Below, piece after piece: positions 1-12,511 of a stretch of 64,000 nucleotides of DNA. The stretch is from Augochlora pura (Eukaryota > Arthropoda > Insecta > Hymenoptera > Halictidae). A program made the position numbers and the translations under genes. Below the pieces are notes generated by a model that was given only the letters and a program-made list of their open reading frames with translations, did no database searches and had not been told where the DNA came from. The DNA lies in the NCBI RefSeq assembly GCF_028453695.1, contig NC_135780.1, positions 7,378,001 to 7,442,000 on the forward strand, read 5' to 3'. The number at the start of each line of letters is the position of its first letter. Positions within the stretch are counted from its first letter, which is position 1.

Positions 1-845
1 AATTGTGCGACAGCTGACGATATGCAGGTACGCTGAAAAACAAATATGCGAATAAGACTATCTCGAGACGAGACGCAGCATAACTGAATACTTAGAAAGC
101 GTGAACAGTGCGTTCAAGGAGAACTATTGGTCAAACGAAATCGCGTGGATGTTTGCCTATGGTTTGAAATTTTTTCGAATTATTACAGATTAATTGTTAT
201 TAGTTTAGATAATTGTTTAAGGGACGAGGAAGATTTTGGAATTGGAGACCAGTAAAGTTCTGTATTTCTTTGTATTGTCACATTCTATTACAAAGACATG
301 AATGATTAGAAAGAAAGAGAAATTCTGTTGTAACAGTATCCAAGTGGATACAAGTAATGGAAACAATAGAAACATTTATGGGAATTGTGATTTGAAAATA
401 CTATTCAACCAATTCCAACTTCACAATCAAAGTGATTACCGAATGAAATAAATTAGTAGTAGCTCAGGCATTTTCTCGAGTTATTCAACTTTCAATATTT
501 CATGCGCCTAATTGAAAGAAAAAGCTGCGCAATTAGAGAGGAAGAATGTTTTGCTGAGTGCGCGAGATCTATTACAGTACACGTATCACCGAAATTGCAA
601 ATAGCTGGATTAGAATAATCGATTTGCACTTGAGCACGGTGTAAGAAGGCTATTAGATTTGTAAATTCGTTCGTTGTTGAACATCAAAACGTATTTGTAT
701 TTAATGATACTATAAACTGGTTACACTTGTCAGTACTTTTGTATGTTACGTCGAATACGCGAGAGAAGAGGCGGCAAACTTGTACTATAGAAGCGCGTCG
801 AATACATATTCGAGTTTTCAGAAAATAAGAGGATATTTCCTTCCG

Positions 846-958
<113 letters not shown>

Positions 959-2539
959 GCATTCCGCAGGAGTAAAATAATATAACTTATGAAGCGCGAC
1001 GGAACGGTCGGTGTAAAGCGCAGCAATATTAAATAACAAGCCCAAGGCGATTTTAGTGTTTTGCTTAATAAGATTCTGTTCTCTTCGGTGCACGCAACCG
1101 CGATAAGCTGAAAACAGTTGCATACTTTATGTACCCATTTCGACACGACTATCCTGTACCGTATTTAACTATAAATTCAATAATTCCAACACGTATTGCA
1201 ACCGTAATCGGAATATGGTTACATCATGTTGCACACCTAAAAATGTGGGAAAAAAGCTCTCCAGCAAAACTTATTTTGTCAATTTACAAGAATTTTATTA
1301 TGAAGTTGCAACAGTTTCTTGCACGAGTTTCCTTTTATGTGGGACCGAAAATCGGTTTCTACATTCGCTCAATCTTTATGCGTTTAAAAAGAAATCTTCA
1401 AAGTTTTATGTATTGAGATTGTAAGAGTTATAGAGGTTGTAAAAACATGTTAAACTTTGAACACGTTTTTACGCATTCTTCCTTACAATATACAGAGTGT
1501 GCCCCGTAGCACGTGAGATCCACTTCAGAAATAGATTCTGCAGAATAAAAACGATAATAAATTTATATAAACATACGTTTTATTCGACTTTGGTCTCAAG
1601 TTAAGGCTCGTCATAACTGAAAAAACATAGTTAGACCGAGCATATATTTGTATGAATATTTTTTTATTGCACCCATATGTGGAGTGTATCGTTGAAATAG
1701 GTCTAACATGCTACGGAATACTCTGCACAATTCTGGCATATTAATTTCTAATCGAAGGCAATGGTTTCAAACTAAAAGCTGAGCATTTTATAAAAGGGTT
1801 AAAAAACATCTCCATCCTGATATCGTCGATCACGTTCATCCTCGAACGCTAAACTCTATCGACTCGAAATTGCTGAATATTCAATAGACAGATACACTTG
1901 AGCCGATACAATTTACTTGGTTATACCGGAGATCTAGTTATCGGAGTACGTGTCCAATCTAATTACATTTTACACGTGCTTCTAAGATCCAAGGAGCTCG
2001 CGAGGGTAGAACAAGAGCAGCCACGGTGCATCGCGCTTTATACATATGTCCAGCTTGTGCTTAGCCCGCGTCTTAACGATATTATATGTCCCGGTAAGCC
2101 GATATGCAGTTTGTCGCGAACAGGAGAGAAAAAAAGAAGCAGAGGAGCGAAGCCCATGCCGATACTTTGGCGGCTTCGGTCTCAACAATCTGTCAGTGCC
2201 GGTAAATCTGCGAATGTCGACGGTGACGCAATGGACTTCGGAGGCCAGGGTGCTCATGGATTAACTTTTCCCAAGAGAAAGTCCATTTTTCCGTTCGGTT
2301 CCCACCTACAGCGTCTTTTCCGATTCCCGGCGATCGAACAGACTCGATTGCACAATCCATCCCGTGACCGTTTCAGCAAAAGAAAAGAGGATGCGAACGG
2401 ATGGTTCAGAGATCAAAACGGGACGTGGATCGCATCGTAGCGGGGGTCAAAATCTGCGATAAACCGCTGTGTCAGGAGATAGAATCGGTATCTAGCTCCC
2501 TCTTTCACAAGAGTCAAGTTTATTGAGCCGGTCTCCTTA

Positions 2540-2577
2540 AAAAAATATATATATATATATATAAAAAAAAAAAAAAG
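2540..2577. repeat. A-tract / (AT)n / A-tract simple repeat
   Basis: A run of A is followed by about ten AT units and another A run. Ordinary AT-rich simple repeat. Confidence 0.9.
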
Positions 2578-4226
2578 AACGCGCGTATCTTGACTACGCT
2601 CCGATTAAACTCGGATGCTGCGGCTGAACTGTGACCGGATTGCTTCGATGCCTCATCGATTCTTAGCAGTTCTGACGTGTGAACCAGTGGGATAGGACGA
2701 GCATAATCGGCACGGATTTTCGATAAGACGCTTGTAGAATCGAAGGCAGCTTCACCGTTTGAAATTTTTCACCTCGAAAACCAGCGAAAATAGTATTCTT
2801 TATTTTGGGACGTCGAAAGTACTTGTTGAAACATAATCGCGCAAAAATTTAATAGAAACTTTTTTATCTAAATATGGACTTAAATGAGCTTAAGAAGATT
2901 TTACCGACGTTACGTGGCCACACAGCTAAGAATTTCGTTTCCCAGGCTCTCATGGCTCCATAATCGCTACAATACCGCGCTAAGCGGGTTGGCTTTGACC
3001 CAGTAATCGTCGTGTCTGTTCGGCAGTGGTATTGGATTAATTATCGGGTACCGTGCCGGATGTTTAGACGGTAAAAGCTTTGATTACGGATGCGCAGAAA
3101 CTGCTGTGTAAATTCCGAAAATAAGCGCCGGCTCGGTCTTTGAATTCCACAGGCGTTCACAGGCCGCACCAGCGGGAACATTCGTTTGCAATCTGTTGAA
3201 CGGTAAGACGTTGTTAATCCGATCCGTCATTTTGCCTAATGAGAAACAATTGAGTGAATATACTGAAGTGATTCAGTACGATCTGTTGTGTCTTTAGTCA
3301 AGATTGTTGTGTCTTTAGACTGATTTACAATAGTTGTTAAATTAATTCAGTGATATTATTTTGTTTCGTCGCGTGCTACACCTATTTCTACCACAAGATA
3401 TCTTTCGACACTATAGAATCAATATAGAGCAACCAGTGATTTATAAAAGCTGTGAAATTGAATAAGGAAAGAAGTTTGATTGCAATGCTGCTTTTATAAT
3501 TTTTGTGAATGAATAAAGTTCCGTACTGCCATAGCTTGCAATCGATTATGGGAAATATAAGATTTTACGAGATGTTTATGGTCTCGCTTTTAAACCGTTA
3601 ACTTGATCATCGTCGGAAGAATGTATCGTTTTCATCGGCGACACAAATCATACGCAACGAAGACCCACCAACATGGTTGAATGCCATAAAAAAATTCCCA
3701 TCCCTGTCTCAATTTCTTCATCGACGACCGATTCCCGTAGCCGATCGAATTACGTGTTTTTCGTTCGTGCACCTTCGGATTCAAACAAAAACGAAGGAAA
3801 CGAAAATGACACTATATTACGGCGCATGTCGCATATAATCCCTGAGATCAATATCGAACGAGAGCATGAAAAACATTTCGAGGCTGATCATCTATTTACA
3901 TTTACTTTCATCGGAATAATCGTTGCATTATCTTTTTTCCTGCGGCTCTCGATTGTTTTTCTTGTTAGTACTCGCAATTAGAAATTGAGTTCTAGACCTG
4001 TCAAATTTAGCCGATTCCGTCCCTAACTTCGTTTGCACAAAAGTCCTTTTTACCATAGCTCTTAATTCGAAATTTAAGTGGACAGGACTAAAATGATCCA
4101 CTTCCATTTCTCCGCACAACTGACATCATGGGCTTTTGCGGGCGGCTCGAAATAAAATCTGAATTATCAAAGTATTAATTATTGTATACAAACCCCCTAT
4201 AACATTCGCTTCTCGTTTGATTCTAG

Positions 4227-4362
4227 ATCCTTGCAAGTATTCGAGCAGCACGGCGTGACCCACTCCGAACTTCTGAAAGCTCAACGGATAACTGGTGGTT
4301 CCGGATTAGGCGGTCTACTCAGATACCCAAATTCAATAATACTGTGGCTGCAGTCCGACAAG
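4227..4362 (+). CDS. TRIT1: TRIT1 internal exon (SLQVFEQHG...LQSDK)
   Basis: Acceptor ...TTCTAG at 4221-4226, donor GTGAGC at 4363. The first base completes a codon from an upstream exon; then 45 codons read SLQVFEQHGVTHSELLKAQR through GGLLRYPNSIILWLQSDK and end in phase 0. This matches the part of animal TRIT1 just after the LHPxDKRKxxRSL region. A frame read past 4362 is intron sequence. Confidence 0.93.
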
Positions 4363-7300
4363 GTGAGCCTTTATCTCGACAATCTTCGAAACCATTCCAG
4401 TATAGGATTCCTATCCCCGGAGGAAAAGTTTTCAGCTGCCCAAAGAGTTAACCCCTGGGCTTATAATTTATTTTATGAGCAGGCTCGCGTGGTCTCCTTT
4501 GCTGTACACAGCTGGGGAAAATTTCGAGAAACAAATATTTCAAATGCTATTCAAAAGGGAGATCGGCTTCCCGCGATTGCTCCGATACGATAGTATTTTA
4601 TTCTGTATTATCCACGTTGTATCTCCTGCATTACAAGCATTCTGTCTAAAAGGTCTGCGACTTTTGGTATGATCGTTTACATCGTGTATGAAATACAATA
4701 TCAGTTGAATGATCGACTCGTCTACTTTTCCACAATCACCCTTTTTCTTACATCTTTTGTGACATTCTCGCACAATAACTGCTGCATCTCTTCAATCGTC
4801 AACCATATACATTTATACATTTATAATATATGGTTAAGAATATTGAAGAAGAAAGATCCATTGTGCTGTGTCTTGCAATTGGTGCAAGTTATTTCTATTG
4901 TATAGTAGAATCCGGAATATGCTTGGAACTAGACGGTGAAAGTGTGCAAAATAAAAATGGTCCGAAATGATTGTCAGAAACAGAGAAATTGATAAGTCGG
5001 AAATAATGTGGCGATACTATTAAATCTTTTTTATGCCTTTAGAATTTTCTGTACGAGCTGATGATTTTTGCCATAAACGTGTCGAAACCGCAGTCCAGTG
5101 ATATTTACCGAGGCGTTTCTCGCTTCCTCGGAAATTGCTGAACAACGGCAGGACGTTGCTCGACCGTTTTCAAGGCTACCACAGCGTGTACAAGCCGAAG
5201 CAATCGTACAGTGTTTCATAACATTGCGCTACTTGATAAACGATAAAGTTTATCGCCTCGCCGTTATGCTCGCTGGAGCTGTTAACGAACGACTGAAAGA
5301 GATAATTCGTCCATTCAGATTCCGTTTATTACGAGGCTCGAGTTTTCGTCACGTGTAAACTTCCGACACTGTGCCTGACGCTCCGACGCATGATTTACTC
5401 AGTTTATGTTAAATAATGCGGCGAGGTTTATCGTGATATCCAAACGTGGGAAGATACCGTGGCGACAAATACAGTATCCGAGTGGCTGTGAACGCTTCAG
5501 TTGTGACGAGAAAAATGGTAACACGTTGAGCAACGGGCCGCTCGAGGAATTTTAATTCCTTTCTTTGGTTTAGTTTCCTTCAACTCGATTCCATATCGTA
5601 CGCAGTCGACGGTGTTTTTGCAGTTATGCATCTGTTTGCATTCATAGCTCGTAAAAGTTCAAAGGGAACAGTAGAATACAAAGTTCAGCGTAGCTCGATG
5701 CACGGTTAGATTATTGCTTCCTACAGAGTTGCTAATTTTTCGAATAAATTCTTCGAATAGATTTGGATTCGAATAAAATTTTCTTCCAACTTTTATTCGA
5801 TTTGATTTATTGTGAATGTAATGTAAATGTGAACAGAGTCGGGAGTCCTTTTCTTCATAATTTTTATTTATTCAATAAATTTCGAACAAAATTGTTCGAG
5901 TTCAAACCAAATTCGTTCAGAATAATACTGTAAGAAAATTTGATCGAAAAATTCATTTGCAATATTACCCGGATAGAATTATAATCCACTAACGTCCGAA
6001 TCTGATTTCCTATTTACTGAAACTGCAACTACAGAAAATTAGATATTATTTTAATAGTAGAAGCGAAATTCTACAGAATTACCAGAGCATTAAAATTCTA
6101 CAAATTCTACAAATTCTACCCTTACCTAAAAAAAGTGAGCATTAGCAAAAGCTTTTAATAATCGAAAACTGTGTGACATTTGGAACCTGCTTGGAGCTAA
6201 TGAATGTCGCTCTCGGCGATTCCGCATATTCAAGCAAAATAGCGACATAATCGTCGATGGAGTGATTTGTAACGGTGATAAATAAAACTTGGAGTCGTAG
6301 TGGCGATCGCGTTACCAATTCATTAATAATCGTAATAAATATCAGGAGAAAATCGTTTGACAAATTAATAATTGCTCGCGTATTCGATAAGTAATGCGCC
6401 ACTTAACGGCCTGCTATAACGTGTGTACCATAAAGACTTTTATTATACTACCCTTGGTAGAAAGGGTACTGTTCCTACAACTACCATATGAATTAGAGAA
6501 GCTGATAGAAAGTGTTATATATGTGCATAAAAATTTTAATGCTTTAGGTATCAGTGGTTTTTCTTTAATTCTTGCCTTGCCAATAACCGGTGTTACAACG
6601 TTGTTACATCAGGTTATGCAAACTATAAAGATATGATAGTGAGGCAACGTTGGTACGCGACCGCCATGGGTACGCAACCTATTCTGATAATTATAAAATT
6701 GTGCCTTCAAAAACTGATTCCATTCTGCTGCATAAAAATCTAAATAATTTTTTATTCTCCGACTAGAATGATATTTTTTTGTCCTCCTGTTCCACACCTT
6801 AATCATTCGTGAAATCATTTTTCATGCGCATCGAATTGAACTTGTGACGATTTCTGATTCATATAATCGAAAAAATGGTCGGCTTGTATATAGTTTATAC
6901 ATTTATTAATAGAAATTTTATTACACCGCTCTATCAAAGGTTACAGAAAAATTAAAAATAAATCCACCACGTTCCCATAACACAGTTTATGCTCGTTGAT
7001 AAACGATAAAATTTATCAGACCTTCGAGCTCGACTGTTTAGTTAATCGTTCACACGGACACACCAAAAACTAATCGCGCGAGCGCGCGCGCGCGTCCATG
7101 TTATCATTAATACTTCATTCCGTATACCAGAGATACTGGAGTCCGGGAACTCGTAACCTGTGTATATACATAGTGGAATATTTGAATCATGGCATTTGTA
7201 CGTTACAAGATTTGTTTATATTCAACGAATTTGCTAAAATTGTTGCTATGGTATAAAAATGCTCGACTACAAAAATATTCAGTGTTCCTTCTTGTTCGTA

Positions 7301-10300
7301 AACTTTCCTGGACTTGACGATCTTTCAGAGTTTCGAAATTAACATCGAAGCGTTCAATAAAAATACATATGTCAATATCATAGCGATGAAAAATTTCTAT
7401 TCTCTTATTCATCATTGCTTCGTCTGTTTATTAGATCCAGGATGAGTTGGAGAAAAATCATATTACTGAATTAATTTAGCAACCGTTGTGCGAAATGTCA
7501 ACTAATTATTTTTTTTCAATTGCCACGATTCAAAACACACGCGATCATAACCAGAATTTACGACGTACCGTTTACTACATTGGACGAGCGGACCTTTGGT
7601 TCAGCCAATAAAACTGATCGATTGAAAGTTTTATTTTGCCACGATTTTATTACGCGATAAATCAAATCGTGCTACTTTAGAGGTCGCGATCGCGCACCTC
7701 CCGCGGAACATTCGGCATTACATAATCGATTGTCTATCGGCGGCTGTCGAGCCGCTGAAATTCGCGGTACTCATTGACACGGACAGTCAAGAACGGTAGT
7801 ACAGAGGCCGCCATATTCCAGATACCGGCGAGCTGTTCGTGCCGCGGTTTCGAAATCGGAAGCCGATTCAACGGCCTTGCGTATCGCGGTTGTATCGGCC
7901 GCTCGAGAATTTCTTTCATCTAGATCAGGGCAAATCTGAACTTTCCCCGAAGGCGTCATTGCGCAATCAACGCTGACGTACTCAAATAATGAAAAATTGT
8001 GCAACATTTTTTACGTTCTTGTCTATTATATACACACTCATACATGAAAGTATTCGATCACTTACATTTCCAACATTCAGTTCATGAAACAAAAATTCCA
8101 ATAAAATGAAATTAAGCAGTTGAGATTTATGATATCGTTTACATTTCGCAAATCGGAAACAACTGTACCGTATCAGAATACGTTCGCAAAACTGTTCGCA
8201 AAACCGTTCGCAAAACCGTTCGCAAAACCGTTCGCAAAACCGTTCGCAATTGAAAAATTGATACGGAAGAATTTCACAAATTCCCTGAACTGTCACAGAG
8301 TCGAATTAAGACCACAGTCGTGCGGCATCCCGATACGACGAATGAGATTTCGAAGCAGGTATCTGGACGAGAACGGATCCCTTTCGCCCCTTTCTATCTA
8401 CCGTTCATCCTCGGAAAGAACGGACGGTACTCTCTCGTTCATCCGGAGGCAAAACGTCCGAGCATGAACTTTCCCTGAAAGAGACCATCGTTAAGTAACG
8501 GCGCTCACCCAACGCGTAGCTCGTCCACGGATCGCTGGCTGCGTTTCGCGAGCAGCCGCGTTGGAATGCCGGATTTTTCTTTACCAGTGGAAAGACCTCC
8601 CTTCCACGAAGTATCCACGACCATTCACGCACACCTCTATCGTTCCAAAGAGTGAGAGGCGATACTGATTTGCTTTTCCCGTTATTGGCCTCGGACGTTG
8701 TGCTCCATAGAGCCCGTCTCGTCGGTCGAAGCCGAATCCGGCCCGACACGACCCGGTCTGGCACGCCATCAGAATGCCTCGAGCTTTAACTTTCGATGGA
8801 CCTGCCGTACGGAGCATCTTTTCCCGCGTTCCAATCGAATTTCTTTCCACAGACTGAGTCATATGACGTTAGAGTTGGTCATCGTTTCAGTAAATCTGCA
8901 TTTAAATGATCGTTTAAATAAATAATTATTTCTTATTTGGAAGTTTAAATATAAGAGAAAGAGAATTACTTACTATTTATACAAATCTAAAGAAATTTAT
9001 TAAAATAATTGTAGGATTTTTGTTCCCTTATATTTTTGTTTTTCTCTGTAGTTGGTAACAGTTACTATAATCGGTAACCGTTAGTCAAGAATTAATTGAG
9101 TAACGTTTTAAATAAAACGTAATAGAAATTATACGAAAACTTGATGTCAAATGATGTATTATTGTTTTATGTATTCTTTAAACAACTACTATTGCGTGCT
9201 ATGCTTATTGTAACAAACTAATGAAATCGGAAACAAACTTCTTTCTTATTTATTAAAGTAAAGTAATTTGTGGCGATATTAATAAAAATTAGTCACAGCA
9301 AAGGTACTGTAACCGCGTCTTTTCTGTTGGTTTGCAAATTTGTTCGAGAAGCTTACCAGTGATTACGAAGCGTCTACGTTTACACGTTCTTGTTTCGCGC
9401 GTTAAAGGGTCACGCGGAAACGCGAGGGGAATTTTATGTATGAGGGACAAATTTATTACATCCTTGTCTCGTGTTGAAATTAAAAGTCCCTTTATCGCAA
9501 CTTTGTGAAGAGAGGGGGAGAGAGAGAGAGAGAGAGCCTCGACGTTCGAAGGGCGGCCGCGTCGAGCGTCGTAATTTTATTTACTTTTCCCTCACGTGAC
9601 AGGGTTAATAGCAACTCACGCACGCGTTGCAAATGCAAACGAAGGCCTATGTATATTAGCGTGCATCGCATTAGCAGACACAATTGGTTTGCGCGATTCC
9701 ATCAAGAGGCGCGCCGGGTCAGAAAATATATCGCGTTTGACCTTAATATTTTCTTCTTAATTAACAGAAACTTAAAGATGGATGAAAGATGTATGAATTC
9801 TTTAATACCATATTTTAATTAAACCAGGATATTGATTTAACATTCGGCGATACAAGATAATGACACCACAAACAAGATTTGCGGCTCGCAAAGGATGTCA
9901 AGCATTTAATTAACATTGCTTCTCTAATCGAAAAGAATATTTGTAATTTAATGGGTGCAGAATACTCGTGAAGACAAGTGGAAAATGTTCCCTTGGAGTA
10001 TGTCTTGAACACTTAGTTAAACCTGTTTTTAGCATTCTTCTCGGAGAAATTGCTGACTTCTCGTTTACACGGAATGATCTCAGAAATTACTACATTGTAG
10101 AACTGATGTTCACATGCGATACTGAACCAGCAATACGTATTTTGATATAAAGGATCGACTCTTGCAGTCAACAGGCTTCTTATTGAAAATATAACAATAT
10201 TTATTTATTAATAAATCGTTATTAGAAGATTAGCCAAATGTAACTGTCCAGACTAATGATGTTACATATTGTCACTGTCTATAATTTGTCGCCGCGTATG

Positions 10301-12465
10301 CGTCCGCATCATAGAACAAGAGGGAAATGGGTCGAGTTAAAATAAAAGCTTGAGTAATTTCACCCACACGGATGTTCTAGCCACCTATCATGCGGGATCT
10401 TCCGAAATGAGATCATCCAATTATACAGTTTCACCAAATGGAACTTAATAGAGGAAAGCTTATAGCGGGTCAATTGTAGCATACACGAAATAAATCAAAA
10501 TCCCAAAACCAATCGTAAATCCCAGTTTGAATATTGTTTTATCAACAACATACTACAAATTAGTTATACTACCCAGTTGATGCCGTCGCTCGGTTTTGTT
10601 ATATTTTGTTATATTTTGAGTATATTACATTTTTGTAGTTTGTATAGTCCAATACAGCTATGCTACAATTTCTATAAAACCCAGACTTTGCAAGAAAACA
10701 TTAATGTAATTTATTGAACCTTCAAATGTAATAGAATGTATTATACAATAAGAGTTATACTAATTTATATTTGTTGAGGTAATATTTTAAAGACGGAAAT
10801 TTTTTAATTTGGACAGAATAGGACCGGAATAGGACATCCACCGAGTCCAATTTTTTACTTTCTAAGAACAGAAGCTTTAGCTGATCTGTTTAAGCGCAAG
10901 CTGAAAACGCATTCGTTCTTTTCTCATGCCGATTTCATGCCGGTGGCATGTGCAATTTCGTGGCCTTTGTTCGTACTCCGTAGCATTGTTCTTAGCTCGT
11001 CATTCGATTCGTATCTTCCGCTTCCAAATTCGTTTTCTTCCGGCGAGAGAATGGACCGAATGGTTCGGGACTCTCGGTTCTCGTCAGTGTTCCCTTTGTT
11101 TTTCGAAGTTCGTGCGACGGCAGGAGATGGGAAAGGAACCAGTCCCGCTGGCTAATTCGTGGAACGGATACTAATTATTACGGGAAGCATAAGTGCGTTC
11201 AAGTGTATGTAAATACGCACATCCGCGCTTCAATATACCCTTAAGCGAATGCGTGTTTATTTCCCGGCAATCGCACCACGGGAATCTTGCGAAAAAGATT
11301 CTTGTTTCGCCGTGTGTATTTCCCGAGATACAGTTTTCAAAATTCACACCAGAAATGTCTGGTCTGACTGTTGTCCGATTTTTATCCCAGCAATTTTCTT
11401 TGTGTTCACAATAAAAGTGGAGGATCGAAAATCACGGGTTTCAATTGAAACTGCACAATTCTTTCAAAAATACAGCTTCTCAAAATCGTGTTTCAAGTTT
11501 CTCGCAAAGTTAAGATAATTTATTTCGGATAAAAATTCACAGAGCCATATGAATATACATAGCGACGTCGTAAGACACATTTTCAGAAATTTTGATACAT
11601 GTCTTAAATTACCAGATTGTTAAAAGGATGAGTGAAATAAATGATAAAGTTACTGTATCCTTAACTTAACTCCAAATTACCTTAACAGTAAAGTTGTGCA
11701 ATAAGCAAGGTTTGAAGAACGGGAATAAAAAACACGTATTACTGATAGTTCAATGAAACTGATTTGATTCGATTAATGTCCAAAATTATCGACACACACG
11801 TTCGGTATGTTTCTGTGATCTGTCATTCCCATTGGAAAAAGTCTCGTAATTCCTATCGTGGATTAACATCGTAATACCTGTGCTCGAGGCCCGTCTGAGC
11901 CGAGCCGTTCCGACTCCGCTTTCTCGTCTTCCCCTTTCCTGGCGGGTTACGCTCACCTAGCTGCACAATAACCGCATGAATGTATCCGCATTTTTACGTG
12001 TGTGCACGTTTTACGCCAGCATACGTGCACCGTACTACGTGCATGCCGTGCTGCACCGCGCTGCATCGTACCGCAGCGTGCTCTGCACCGAGCCGCGCCG
12101 GCGCTGAATGCGCCTCGTAGTAGTAGTAGTAGTAGTATCCGCGTGCGCCGACCGCGTTATTTTTATGAATGACTGACTCGCCGGCAACGTAATCCAACGT
12201 GCAAGTATGACAACGTGTAACCGCAATGACGACCGAGAGGCGTTACGCCGCGTTTACAACTACGACGGCTTTCCTTTTAACACCAGTGCCATTCACGGAA
12301 TGTTTACTGGCCACAAAAAGCTATTGCATTTTAAGAAGCGTTCGAATACCGAGGCGTTCGAGAATGTCTTCAACGTTTCGGAATATCACATTATTTAAGT
12401 TGTGAAACACTCACATATTTTTGCCTCATAAAAATAACGCGGTCGGCGCACGCGGATACTACTAC

Positions 12466-12511
<46 letters not shown>

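Noticed and set aside
4363..4593. Extension of the TRIT1 exon frame to 4593
   Set aside because: A consensus donor GTGAGC at 4363 ends homology exactly where the family sequence continues in the exon at 30206.
7771..8007. - strand frame with plausible composition (RKAVESASDFETAARTARRY)
   Set aside because: Considered as an exon of a nested gene, but no family was recognised and no consistent splice partners were seen.
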